NCBI GenBank assembly: GCA_910591455.2
Contig: OU342816.1
Coordinates: 3,953,476 to 4,017,475, forward strand
DNA length: 64,000 nucleotides
Reading direction: 5' to 3'
Source: Pholis gunnellus
Taxonomy: Eukaryota; Chordata; Actinopteri; Perciformes; Pholidae
How positions within the stretch are numbered: position 1 is the first letter of the stretch; the number at the start of each line of letters is the position of its first letter. Below, in pieces: positions 45,530 to 55,830 of this stretch. The notes beneath the pieces were generated by a model, which worked only from the letters and a program-made list of their open reading frames with translations, made no database searches and had not been told where the DNA came from. Both the position numbers and the translations under genes were made by a program.

Positions 45530-45665
45530 AAAAATGGATGCCACTTCATTCGGCGGGACCCGCGGGCAGGGCCCCTGGAGGCCTCGGCCAGCCGAGCGCG
45601 GGGGGCCCACAACCACCGGGCCTGGCCAAAATCACTGGCCGTAATTAATTAGCGCCGACCCCCTT
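45530..45665. promoter_or_regulatory. GC-rich candidate regulatory block
   Basis: A GC-rich block (acccgcgggcagggcccctg, agccgagcgcggggggccca) is followed by ccgtaattaattagcgccga. It stands out sharply from AT-rich surroundings. No supported coding frame crosses it. Confidence 0.3.
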
Positions 45666-45667
45666 AA

Positions 45668-45684
45668 CCCCCCCCCCCCCCCCC
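45668..45684. repeat. Poly-C tract
   Basis: About 17 cytosines next to the GC-rich block. Confidence 0.95.
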
Positions 45685-45847
45685 TCCCCTCCCATTCCTC
45701 GGCAGTCACACGCCACCACGACACTACGATTACCCAGAAATCAAAATCTGGTTAAAAAAAAAAAGCAAAGAGGAGTGAGGTGAGAGGAAGATGGGTGAGA
45801 CGGAAAACAGAAAAAGGATGAGCGAGGCTGGAGGAAAGAAAGAAATG

Positions 45848-45850
<3 letters not shown>

Positions 45851-45889
<39 letters not shown>

Positions 45890-45921
45890 AGGACGGGGTG
45901 ATGTGAGGGGGGGGGGGGGGG
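45851..45921. repeat. (AG)n microsatellite and poly-G tract
   Basis: An AG run (45851-45887) is followed 20 bp later by about 15 guanines (45907-45921). Confidence 0.95.
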
Positions 45922-45949
45922 TGGCGCTCGCTAGGCAATGCAAGCAGCT

Positions 45950-46215
45950 TTTTACCCAATCACGTGGGAGAGTTTGTCAAGCAGGAGATTGCAGTCTGAA
46001 ATATTAATGCGGCCCTCCTGCTCCTCCTCCCTCCCTCCCTCCTCCCCCCCCTCCCTCCTCCTCCCAAGACCGAGCGAGCCAGCTCCTGGAAGGGACACTC
46101 GCCCGTCAATATTTCATGAGCCGGGCCCCGGCCCAGACACGGGCAGGCGCTGCTGGGGCCGCCCGCCCCTTTAACGCTACACGCATCAGCCATCCCTACC
46201 TTTAATGTAGCCAGC
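45950..46215. promoter_or_regulatory. Candidate conserved non-coding element
   Basis: Contains caatcacgtgggagagtttg (E-box CACGTG), gaaatattaatgcggccctc, cccgtcaatatttcatgagc, a GC-rich run (ggccccggcccagacacggg) and acctttaatgtagccagcg, with a CTCC-rich insert at 46020-46070. It is not a repeat family member. Confidence 0.3.
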
Positions 46216-46504
46216 GGTGGTGGAGGTGGTGGGTGGGGGGGTGGGGAGTAATGTGTGGGTGAGAGAGGTGGTGGGGTGAGGGGGTGTATCTCGGTGGTCT
46301 CAGGCCAGAATAGCCTCCTCAAAATGAAGAGGAAGAAGAGGGAGAGACGTGATGACAAAGGAGAGGAGAATAACTCCATCAAAGCTTGTCCGAACCTCAC
46401 GAAGGAGGAGGAGATGGACGGAGAGAGGGTGAGGGAGGGTGAGAGAGGTCGAGAGAGATGTAGTGAGTCTTGACAAAACCCCTTCAGTCAGCATCCTCAA
46501 ACAA

Positions 46505-46865
46505 ATGCTATCTTACAAAAAGTTACTTAAGCATTTTTAGTCCGACAACACGTGTCAATTTCAGCTCGTCAGTCTTTTCAAATGAAACTTCCGTCTTCAC
46601 AGGAAACAACTCAGTTAAGTTGAGTCAACAAAACTACTTAGTTTCAGGAAAACATTGTTGTTCGGGTTGAAATAACAACTTTACTTTAACACGGCTTCGT
46701 GGGTGAAAAACCAGTGTTTGTTTGACCCATCCAACTCCCCCGCAGCATGTCCTTTGTAATTTTTTTGCTCTCTTTATACTTCCTGGTTTATGATTACGTC
46801 GATTACTGTTTAGCTTTTGTGGGATGTCTATGAATATCTCACTCCCAGGGTGTCAAATACTGACG
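46505..46865 (+). repeat. Interspersed repeat family 2, copy M
   Basis: Well-preserved landmarks are acacgtgtcaatttcagctc, aacttccgtcttcacaggaa, aactacttagtttcaggaaa, gtttgacccatccaact, cttcctggtttatgattacg and gtgtcaaatactgacgcg. Confidence 0.8.
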
Positions 46866-46869
46866 CGCC

Positions 46870-47896
46870 AAGGCTATAAACTCATCAGCGTCAATAACAA
46901 TTTTACAATTTTCACTGAAAGTGATTGTTTAGAAAACGCGCCTCAAACAAAGACGTTTTCTTCACTTTGTTTGCAACTTTGCAAAAACACGTCGTGCAAA
47001 ACACCTTCTTATATCAGACACACGTTCAAGAATGAAATCTCTTGCAATATTTGGGAAAACTCTTTCATTCAAAATGTTAAACAGAGCTGAAATTGGCAAC
47101 ACAAACACTAACACATAGACAACACTGTTTGAACACCAATCAGTCCATTGCGCTGCAATTTTACTGTAATTAATTTTCATTGACTTCACAGTAACATATT
47201 GTATCGATGACTGTATTGTAATTCTACTTTCTTTGTTTATGTCACAACTTTATATATTTTTTTCAGTTTTTACCTTCTTTGATTTGAAGCGTTAGAAGTA
47301 CTGAACTGAAACAATCTTTTACGGAAACTTAAAAAGGAAAAACAGAGACTGCAGCGTTTGGTACAAAGTACATCGGAGTGATTTTTTCGGCTTTGAACGA
47401 GTCATTCTAACGCTGCATGTGTGCGTCGCTTTGTTGCAGAAATGCCATTTTGAAAAAGGTTTTCATTGCAGTTTATTTTTTCCATAAAAGTGAGATGATT
47501 ATCTCACTGTGAGAGTGTAAGCAATCGCAAAAAGCTGTAAAGGCCATTAATACCTCAGTATATTCTTTTCCAAACAGTTGTTTTTGTCATAAATATTTTC
47601 AGAAAGAACCCAAACATCATCACTCACGTTGTGCGGGACGGACATTCAAAACCGACATTTTAGTTTATAACAACACGGAGGCTCCGTGGTCCGAAAACAA
47701 GACCTGCAAACTTCATTACTCCTTTAACACCTTGAACAGACCAGATCCTCTCCTTTCATTCTGACCTTTCACAATAAAAGCCCTGGACATTAATATTATT
47801 AATAAAGGCCTTAAAAAGTAAAAAGGTTTACTTTGAACTGAGCATTGGTGGAAAAATATCAGCTGACCTCCAACAATGTGTGAGTGAGTTAATGCA

Positions 47897-47898
<2 letters not shown>
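46870..47898. other. Non-coding unique sequence
   Basis: AT-rich, with no gene supported. The 75-88-codon frames at 46824-47189 overlap on both strands and carry no domain. Confidence 0.4.

Positions 47899-47929
<31 letters not shown>
47899..47929. repeat. (GT)n microsatellite
   Basis: A perfect GT run of about 31 bp. Confidence 0.95.
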
Positions 47930-47932
<3 letters not shown>

Positions 47933-47982
47933 GACACTGAGGACCCTGAAAGCCCGTTGGAGTCGTGGTCTCCTGACCTCTG

Positions 47983-47983
<1 letters not shown>

Positions 47984-48020
<37 letters not shown>

Positions 48021-48035
48021 ACCCCCCCCCCCCCC
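47984..48035. repeat. Very long poly-C tract
   Basis: About 36 cytosines, GA, then about 14 more cytosines. This is the longest homopolymer in the window. The complementary G strand could form quadruplex structures. Confidence 0.95.
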
Positions 48036-48164
48036 GACGCCTCAATAATTGATGTGAGGGAAAAGGGACGTCCCGCCTTGGGAGCCGCTTCTCTCACCTG
48101 CATACACACGGAGACCCTCACCTCCCCCGTCCTCCCCCCTCTCTCACACACATACGCTCCTCAC

Positions 48165-48300
48165 GACACGTTCACACACATGCAGGCTTATTGATTTTGT
48201 TAACTGAGCCGATGCTGTGGACACATCGGCTGAGTGGCAGAGTTTAGGAGGCGAAGAAGTAAACACATCCTGTCAGTCACTCGGCGAGGCCAAGTCCCTT
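48165..48300. promoter_or_regulatory. Candidate conserved non-coding element
   Basis: Unique text with ggcttattgattttgttaac and gtggacacatcggctgagtg, which also contains an imperfect inverted repeat (gccgatg/catcggc). The call is low confidence. Confidence 0.2.
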
Positions 48301-48340
48301 TATTCTTCTTTATTTGAGTCTTAATTGACCTGTTAATTAA

Positions 48341-48665
48341 TTTCTATTCTTTATTCCTCTTTACTCTCCTTTATTCCTCTTTATTACTTTTTACTCCTCC
48401 TTATTCTTATTTATTCCTCTTTAATCTGCTCTATTCCTCTTTATTCCGCTCTATTCCTCCTTCCTCTACTTTATTCCTATTTACTCCTCTTTATTCCTCT
48501 TTATTCCACCTTCACTTTTTATTCCTCTTAACCCATCTTTACATCTCTTTATTCCTTCTTATTCTTCTTCATTTCTCTTTACTCTTTATTCTTGCTTATT
48601 CCTCTTTACTCCGCTCTATTCCTCCTCCCTCTACTTTATTCCTCCTTACTTATTCCTCTTTATTT
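48341..48665. repeat. Degenerate 'tttattcctc' minisatellite
   Basis: A tract of about 325 bp of imperfect 11-12-bp units such as ctttattcctct, cttactcctctt and ctctattcctcc. It is pyrimidine-rich on the plus strand. Confidence 0.85.
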
Positions 48666-48669
48666 TTTA

Positions 48670-49985
48670 TATTCAGAGCATGCTCCTTTTTAGCTTCTGT
48701 CTGTTTTATTATGAAGCTCCACTGCAGCAGCTCAGGATTTAACAACTTGTTAAACAGACATCAGATACTGAAAGTGTGTCATTCACATCGGTGGTCATCA
48801 TTTGAAGCCAAACCAACTTCCTCTGGACTTCTTGGCTATATTTGGTTATATATTTAAAAAAAGGAAATTCTTGCTCCAAATGTCAAATGGTTTGATAACC
48901 AATCACAGCATGGAGCTTTCTATGGTACTCAATTCTTGAGTGGTAAAAAAATTGTTAACTTTATCAACCCCAAAACTGCTGCAACAACTTGTGAGACATA
49001 AATGAGCACAGGAACGGCCATCATATACTTCCATCATAATGTCTTTAGCTCTTATACACTCCTAACTTTCATTATTTGATTTAAGGGCTACAATATATCA
49101 CAATGTTCATTAGTTTCATGAACAACTGCACCTCAAATGAATCTTAATCCGGTTCACTTACATACACTGTTCACCTGTTATGTCCCCCCAAAGAAGTGTC
49201 TTTGCAGCATGTGCACCAACAGACAATTCACTGACTGTCTGTGTGACCGACTGAAAAACCCCAAAACAAACAAGACAAACAAAACCAGATTTGACTTTTG
49301 TCAGAAATAATAAAGTAGTCGATACTCATTTATAGAGTAGAAAAGCAGACAGAAAACCTCAGACTGATCGAAGAGAAACCTCGATGAGAAATGACATTTA
49401 GCAGTAAAAGTGAATGGAGCTAAAATAATAAACAATGTGGTCTCTAATGTCACTTCATCCTCAGATGGCAGCCGTTTATTCTGTGTGTAAATAAACACAA
49501 AGCGTTGTGTTAACACACGCGTGTCGTCTGATAGATGCATGAACAGACCCACACACACTTCTTTTGGCCTCCTCGCTGCTCTCTCTCTGCCCCAGGTGTC
49601 CTCTGCTGTGGTCTTTGCTGTCTTTTGTCCGCTAAGTACTAGTTTACAATATTGATGAGGCCTGGAGGTCCAACCAGCAGCAGGACACACAGTCTGGGGG
49701 GCATCGAACACAGTAAGTGTGTTAGAGTGGTTTGTGTATTTAAAGACTTGTACGTGTTGGGGGTTATGATGCGTGTGATGTCTGACTTTTACAGTTCATA
49801 AGTAGTAAGACTCTCACACATTATGGCTCCCCACTCTTGCACATTGGATTTAAAATAAAGGAATTACTATAAAGTTAAAGCTTTCATTTCAAGGTTTTTA
49901 CTGTCTCCATAAGAATTCGAGTTTTTTAAAAGAATCTCATAATCTCAAAGAGGATAAAAATCACATTTAAAGCGATGTGGAACTT
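48670..49985. other. Non-coding unique sequence
   Basis: No repeat family is recognised. A 136-codon minus-strand frame (49301-49711) lacks any recognisable domain or splice context. Confidence 0.4.
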
Positions 49986-49992
49986 TAATTTC

Positions 49993-50130
49993 CTGTTGAT
50001 TCTGGCGGTCCCTGTGGACTAAAGTGGTAGTGTCTCCGAGCACGAGACTTCCTTTAGAAAACCCTCTCATGTTACTGCAGCAGGGTCTGACAGACTGCTC
50101 CTCTCAGTGCTGGTTCTGGTTCTCCCCTCC
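49993..50130 (+). repeat. Two-copy dispersed element, copy 2
   Basis: It matches 13314-13448 from ctgttgattctggcggtccc to tgctggttctggttctcccc. Its pyrimidine-rich right end runs into ctccctccag, the acceptor of the candidate exon at 50137. The element may be part of a duplicated gene fragment, or it may have supplied the acceptor. Confidence 0.8.
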
Positions 50131-50136
50131 CTCCAG

Positions 50137-50499
50137 CAGGCCCAGCAATACGTCCTGGGTCTCCAGCAGCGTGGTGTCGGTGTTGACTCCCAGAGAGGAG
50201 AAGCTCTGCTCCTGGAGGAGGAGGAAGAGGAGGAGACACTGCTGCTGAGCTCTCCTCCTCCCTCCAGAGCTCCGACTGCAGGTCCAAGGCTGCAGGTAAT
50301 GCCGGATCTGGGTCTCTCCACGGTGGACCGGTCTCTGCTGGAGGATCTGGGTCTCTCCACGGTGGACCGGTCTCTGCTGGAGGATCTGGGTCTGTCCACG
50401 GTGGACCGGTCTCTGCTGGAGTCTGAGCTGAAGGAGTTTCTGGTGAACCTGCATGATTTCACCAGAATCCGACCCGGTGGCTCCGATGACGAGCATTAA
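50137..50499 (+). CDS. Candidate terminal exon or gene fragment with three in-frame 13-residue repeats
   Basis: After tctcccctccctccag (AG at 50135-50136), a 120-codon frame opens with QAQQYVLGLQQRGVGV and passes through an acidic run (LLEEEEEEE). It then has the unit DLGLSTVDRSLLE three times in tandem and ends SELKEFLVNLHDFTRIRPGGSDDEH before TAA at 50497-50499. The nucleotide repeat is 39 bp, so expansion kept the frame. AATAAA stands 560 nt downstream (51057-51062), compatible with a last exon plus 3' UTR. A second frame (50453-50638, shifted by one) ends DYTEAGSDPSKSSSQRQKAFT and may mark a frameshift or alternative end. I do not recognise the protein and see no upstream exons in the window. 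The adjoining dispersed element raises the possibility of a duplicated gene fragment or pseudogene. Confidence 0.35.
   Translation, partial: QAQQYVLGLQQRGVGVDSQRGEALLLEEEEEEETLLLSSPPPSRAPTAGPRLQVMPDLGLSTVDRSLLEDLGLSTVDRSLLEDLGLSTVDRSLLESELKEFLVNLHDFTRIRPGGSDDEH
50305..50421 (+). repeat. 39-bp tandem repeat, three copies
   Basis: Units start at 50305, 50344 and 50383 with gatctgggtctctccacggt and are almost identical (one C/G difference in the third). The period of 39 is a multiple of three, and the repeat is entirely within the candidate exon. Confidence 0.95.
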
Positions 50500-50639
50500 G
50501 AATAACTCTATAGAAACAGACCATCTTCTCTCTGATGGTCTCTTTACTGATGAAGGACTGATAGAGGATCAGGACTACACTGAGGCTGGTTCAGACCCAA
50601 GTAAAAGTTCCTCACAGAGACAAAAAGCCTTCACTTGAC

Positions 50640-51670
50640 AGCAACAATACCTCTCACATATAAATTTAGCTCTTTGCTTTAAAGGTGAACTGACAAGAGG
50701 AAGTGGAGTCTGTTATGCAGCTCATCGGATGTTAAAAACACAACCTGAGGATCTTCCATGCAGCTATTCCCCCCCCCCCCCCCCTCTCCTCCAGGATCAA
50801 AAGATCAGACAAATTAAAATCAGCAACGTGATCTCTGAGTACCAGCTGTCATAAGATCCAGTCAAGACTCCTGTAGCCTCGGGTCAAACACACACTTCAT
50901 GAACGATCGTAGAGCAAACAATCAGGATGAAAGGCTCCTCTCATAATGTGGTTTCTGCTTTGTAGAATATAAAGAACTGCTCGTTTGATTGTTTTCTGTT
51001 GTGTTACATTTAGAAACAGGTTGGATTCCTCTGTCAGTCACCATCTTCCACTGCAGAATAAAGGTCCTTGTTGTCTTTAGTTTATTGATAACTAAATTAT
51101 TTTTTTGGTGTAATTTTTGTATTTTTGATTATATGTGTGTCGTCGTCATTGTTTGAATTGATTTTGTTGCAATAGGTTTGTATTTTGAATGTGCACTAAT
51201 CAATATTGTTACATTAACAATTGAAAAAAGGGTATGTATAATGTTAAAGGGGTTGAATGCATTAATGAACCCATAGCTTTAAAAGGTGAGAATACGTCAA
51301 TAAAAATGATCTAATAATACAAGTTTAACTATTTGTTCAGTTCAGTGATCTTTGATTCAGAAGCTTTTAATTTTTTAATACATCTTCAACTTCTTTTATT
51401 AAATCCAGCTTTTATATCTGATCTCTGACCTTTGACCTCCTGTGTGGAGTTTTCTTGAATTGATGCTTATTCGAGGCAAAAAATGATCGTAAAATAATCT
51501 CAAAAATTGTACATCATGTTTTGGGAAAACGAGGAACTCCTTCAACAAGTGGCATTCCCCCTTTGAAAGGGTATTTGAAAGCAGAGTTTTGGCTCAGGTG
51601 TCACGTCGCTCCATCTCATTCCACTGCGCCTCAAATAATCTGGAAAGAAGTGCAACGGTGAGTGACTGAC
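50640..51670. other. Possible 3' UTR then non-coding DNA
   Basis: Contains a poly-C tract (50769-50784) and AATAAA at 51057-51062. Beyond that the sequence is AT-rich and unremarkable. Confidence 0.35.
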
Positions 51671-51673
51671 ATC

Positions 51674-51675
<2 letters not shown>

Positions 51676-51706
<31 letters not shown>
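51676..51706. repeat. (GT)n microsatellite
   Basis: A perfect GT run of about 31 bp. Confidence 0.95.
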
Positions 51707-51707
<1 letters not shown>

Positions 51708-52065
51708 TCGGAGATAGGGACAGATATTTTACGACAGATGAAGTGTGAAATTGAAATGTTTTCCATTCGGGTTTGTGTTGTGTCACTGACCACGTCTCGA
51801 TGTGAGAACGCTCCCTGTCGAAATTCAAATATGTATTTAAATTTTCTGATTATTCTAATGACACCTGAAGGCCACGCTGCCCTTCATGACACAAAGTCTG
51901 TCAGTTGGTCCCACTTTTTGTGTTTTGCACTGAACGGTAAATTGATATATCTAAATAGACTTGTCTCTGTTGTGCTTTGTTTGGTCAAATTAACACATAA
52001 TCGACCCCCCTGACACTTGACAGAGTTGAATCAGATTGCTGAAAAAGAAGGCGGACGCTGAAGTG

Positions 52066-52340
52066 GGAAAAACTGTAGTTCCTCGATTGGCCACTTGAGG
52101 CTCCAAAAAGCGAGTCAATCACCATAGACGTCTATGTTAAAATGATCAACTTTACAGCAGAAATAAACATGTTTACAGCCTGGTACAAAAAACGCTTTTG
52201 GTTATAATATCTCCGTTCATGACAACGGTACAGGGAGTGAATTTATATAAAACTCACCCTGTTTGAATTATATTAAGGCTTAATTGAGGGCTTTGCCTCT
52301 TTGAGTGACAGGTGGGTGTTGTCTCAGGTCACTAGCTGCT
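52066..52340 (+). repeat. Interspersed repeat resembling a common fish element
   Basis: Contains cctcgattggccacttgagg, gtcaatcaccatagacgtct, acagcagaaataaacatgtt, acagcctggtacaaaaaacg and ctctttgagtgacaggtggg. I recognise this text as a dispersed repeat of percomorph genomes, but this is the only clear copy in the window. Confidence 0.65.
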
Positions 52341-52374
52341 AGTCTGCGGCGTCACCCGACGTTCGTTTTTCTAC

Positions 52375-52760
52375 AACAGTCCAGCAACACGTGTCAAATT
52401 CATCTCGTTACATAAATACAGTCTTTTCAAAATAGACTTTCATCTTTACAATAACACATTTAGTTATAGGCAACACAACTACATAGCTAGGTTTAGGAAA
52501 GGATTGTTGTTTGGGTAAAAATAACTAAGGAATTGGCGTTACTTAAGTACGGAAATTACGTGACAAATAAATCAACATTGACTTCTTGTTTCACACCCGG
52601 CAAGAAATCGTCTCCAGGAAGAAAAACCTTTTTTATTTGACCCAAACTTTATACCTCCTGGTTAACGATTCTGTGGATCACATACGATTTGATTTTGTAG
52701 GATATCTATGAATTACATTCATTTTTTTAAGGTTTAGCTCCGAACGCTGTATGAAAACAG
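52375..52760 (+). repeat. Interspersed repeat family 2, copy N
   Basis: Landmarks in order: acacgtgtcaaattcatctc, agactttcatctttacaata, actacatagctaggtttagg, cttcttgtttcacacccggc, aggatatctatgaattacat and gaacgctgtatgaaaacag. Confidence 0.8.
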
Positions 52761-52764
52761 TCTG

Positions 52765-53960
52765 AATTCACTCTGTAGTGATGAGTTTGTGTTCCAGATG
52801 TCTCTTTCAGACAGTTTGACTCTTTCTACTCAGCTCTTCATAAACTATTCAGAAATATCTGATGCAGCTCGTGAAGTCACTTCTCTGACACCATTATCCT
52901 TCTTTTAGCAACACATACATGATGTCATTTAGCTATGATGTCATGGTGTCATGACGCCTGAAGTACATGAAATGATATTAAAAATGTACTATTTGTACTT
53001 CAGGATTATCAGTTTTTTAAGGACACTGAATAACATACTACTACTATTTAGCAAACATGCTAACAGCTAGTGCAGCTGAAACGATGAGTCACATCAGGCA
53101 GAAAATATGATGAGTCATGATGCTGAAGAAGTCATCCTGTATGAGCTTGTGCTCCGTGTAATCTTGCTGGTATTCCTTTGAACAAGTTTTGCAGCCATGA
53201 AATATGTTATCATGCCGACACACAAACCAATTTATTCAACACCAGTTTCCACAGAAATATACAGGATTTTCTAGCACATTCTTTTTCATTTTTTCATTTC
53301 AAAGTTGTTGTTTTTGTCATCCAGAGATTCACAACATACAAGGAGAGTCCTTCTGCACCCAGTGTGAGAGTCTGGAGGGACAGGTGCCTGGAAAAACCAT
53401 CACAAATGATGAATCCTGAATCAGTGGCGCCCCTCAAGAAGTTTTTAATACAGGGTGGCACACAAAAACCACAAGCCATTACTTAATTCAGGAATTCTTT
53501 TAAGCTGATTTAGGTGAAAAGTACATCAATAAGAGAGTTGAGGAATCACAAACTGGTAGAATTTCCACCACATTGGTTGTTTTTGGACCCTCATGCTGGT
53601 GTCTAAGTATGTAGGCGGGGCCTTAGAAGTTTAGAATAATTGTGTTCAATAGTTGCTCATAATTAGTTATTTGTTCAACTTGCTACAAGGATATGTTCAT
53701 GTTCTGTCCACCTCTACGATTCACAGGCTTCTCAGAAAATAAAACATAAGTTAGTGATGAATATTCAAACCACCGTCGTCTGAACCAGATCAATTATGAC
53801 TTCTCACATGGGTATTTGCTGGATTTTTACTCTCCAAAACAAACGTCGTGAATTTAACATGGCTGCCCCTCTAAAACAGGTCTAATCGTATGCTTTTGGG
53901 AGCTTCTACGAGGGATGGGAAACGTATCAAATATTTACTGTCGGGTTGCTAGCTAGCGGT
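52765..53960. other. Non-coding unique sequence
   Basis: A 102-codon frame (53178-53486, plus) has no recognisable domain. No repeat family or RNA gene is seen. Confidence 0.4.
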
Positions 53961-53961
53961 G

Positions 53962-53982
53962 ACACACACACACACACACACA
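53962..53982. repeat. (AC)n microsatellite
   Basis: A perfect run of about 21 bp. Confidence 0.9.
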
Positions 53983-54199
53983 GCATGAATTTAACATGGA
54001 TGCCGCAGAGACAAAAGGCGGGACTGAGAGAAGCACGCTTCATGGAGTGTGGGGCTCCGAGAGACGGAGGTCCGGGGGACGAGGTATGAAGACGACGGAT
54101 GTTGAAGGAGAGGAAAGAGGGCCGCGCTGCTAGCCGCTTGATCTCCGCTGGTTTTGCTTTTTGCAGGAAGTGGCGCAGAGGTGAGTTGTAGTATTGCAT

Positions 54200-54320
54200 A
54201 TGTGTGTGTGTGTGTGTGTGTATGCAGCCACTTGCTTGCGACCGCATTTGTTTGTGCATGTGTGTGTGTGAATGTAGTTCCTTGCACGAATGCATTTGTG
54301 TGTGTGTGTGTGTGTGTGTG
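54200..54320. repeat. Cluster of three (TG)n runs
   Basis: TG runs at 54200-54221, 54258-54270 and 54297-54320 are separated by similar spacers (tatgcagccacttgcttgcg, aatgtagttccttgcacgaa). This suggests a decayed long repeat. Confidence 0.9.
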
Positions 54321-54934
54321 CAGGGCCCTTGCATGTGTGTGTTTTTGCCTTAAATTACGGCTGCTGTTTGTTGAGTGGTCCAGTGGAGCGCACAGTGACA
54401 GATGATGTAAATTATTAATTGCAGTCTTTCCTGTAGCTGAGTGTGTTGGGCCTTGTCCTCCTTCTCTTTCTTCTTTCTCCTTCTCTTTGCTCATTCTCTT
54501 TGTCTCCCTCCCTACACCCCCCCCCCCTCTTTCTCTCAAACATCAACCTCATTTCTTCGTACATTTCCACATTTATTTCTGCTCTTTTCCCCTCCCTGCT
54601 TCATTCTCCATCTTTCTACGTTAACACGGGCCGAACAAGAATTGTTCAGGAAAATAAATAGATAGATAAATGTGTTTGTTTCGAGAGAGTTTTGTGAAGG
54701 GAGAGTATCATCAAAACTATGTTTTCACACAACAACGATATCCTCTGATTTAAAAAAACAGGTGACAATTCTGTTTTCTGGATTCAGGACAAAAGCATAA
54801 ACAAGGACTTATATAATCTCATTTGTGCCTTCAGTCTCTCCATGTCTTCTGTCCTCTGCTGCTCCGTCGCTGCGTGGATGAATTACTGAACGGGCCTACC
54901 GGGTGTCGGGGGGGCCGCTCTGGTCTTAACAGAC

Positions 54935-55160
54935 ACAATGTCACTTGACAACCACAAAGAGACACAAACTGACTACCAAGAGATATAAAAGGGCCACAAA
55001 GAGACACAAAACGTCTGCAAAGACACTGAAAACGACAAAAATCTGCTAGAAAGAGACAGAAAACTGAGACAAAGAGACACAAAACCGCCATAAATGACAC
55101 AAAATTACCACAAAGACAAAACCACAAAAAGATGCGTGAGAACAAAGAGACGCTAAACAA
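54935..55160 (+). repeat. Degenerate 'caaagagacacaaaacgac' minisatellite, locus 5
   Basis: Units such as ccacaaagagacacaaactg, gccacaaagagacacaaaac and caaagagacacaaaaccgcc repeat about every 22 bp. Confidence 0.8.
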
Positions 55161-55220
55161 CAACAAAAAAAGGCCCAGCATCACAGTCTGTGTGTCCGAC
55201 AGTATGAAGGAGACGTGGTG

Positions 55221-55375
55221 GAGCCTCCTGTCTCTCTGTACTCAGGATCCTCCTGTCTGTCTGTGCTCAGGAGCCTCCTGTCTGTCTGTACTCAGGAGCC
55301 TCCTGTCTGTCTGTACTCAGGAGCCTCCTGTCTGTCTGTACTCAGGAGCCTCCTGTCTGTCTGTACTCAGGAGCC
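55221..55375. repeat. 25-bp minisatellite, six copies
   Basis: Six consecutive 25-bp units begin gagcctcctgtctgtctgta and end ctcag, at 55221, 55246, 55271, 55296, 55321 and 55346, with a few substitutions in the first two. The period is not a multiple of three, so the three frames give the same cyclic peptide. Confidence 0.95.
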
Positions 55376-55634
55376 GGTTGACGCCGTGTGTCTCTGACAT
55401 GGCTGTTGGACCTTCAAGGACCCGGTCCAGCTCATTTCAGTGCTGTGACACTGCTGCTGTGTAAGCACTGCAGGACTCTGTTCAAACAGGAAGCGTCCAC
55501 ACAGGGCGACAGGAGGAATTAGAAGGACAAACAGCCACAAGGGGATTTAATATTTGGTGGTTGAATCAGTGGAGGACGGCTGGAAACTGGTTTGAAGCCA
55601 GAGATGAGCTGCTGTACTTCCTCCTGCTGCCCAC

Positions 55635-55830
55635 TGCTGTAACTTAAGAAAGGACGTTACGTGACTTCTTGTTTCACACACGGTACAAACAGCTTTCTTC
55701 ATGAATGAAAAAACGTTTCTTGTTGGACCAATCCAAGAATACAATACGTGGTGGGATATCTACAAATTACAGCGCATTTATTTACGTATGTATAGCTAAG
55801 AATGCTGTATGAGAACAGCCAGATTACAGC
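55635..55830 (+). repeat. Interspersed repeat family 2, fragment O
   Basis: The right half only: gacttcttgtttcacacacg, gtgggatatctacaaattac and aatgctgtatgagaacagcc. Confidence 0.65.

Noticed and set aside
50067..50462. Minus-strand frame rich in Arg-Ser-Ser-Arg-Asp repeats
   Set aside because: It is the complement of the 39-bp repeat, which stays open because its length is a multiple of three. It has no acceptor, start or poly(A) context comparable to the plus strand.
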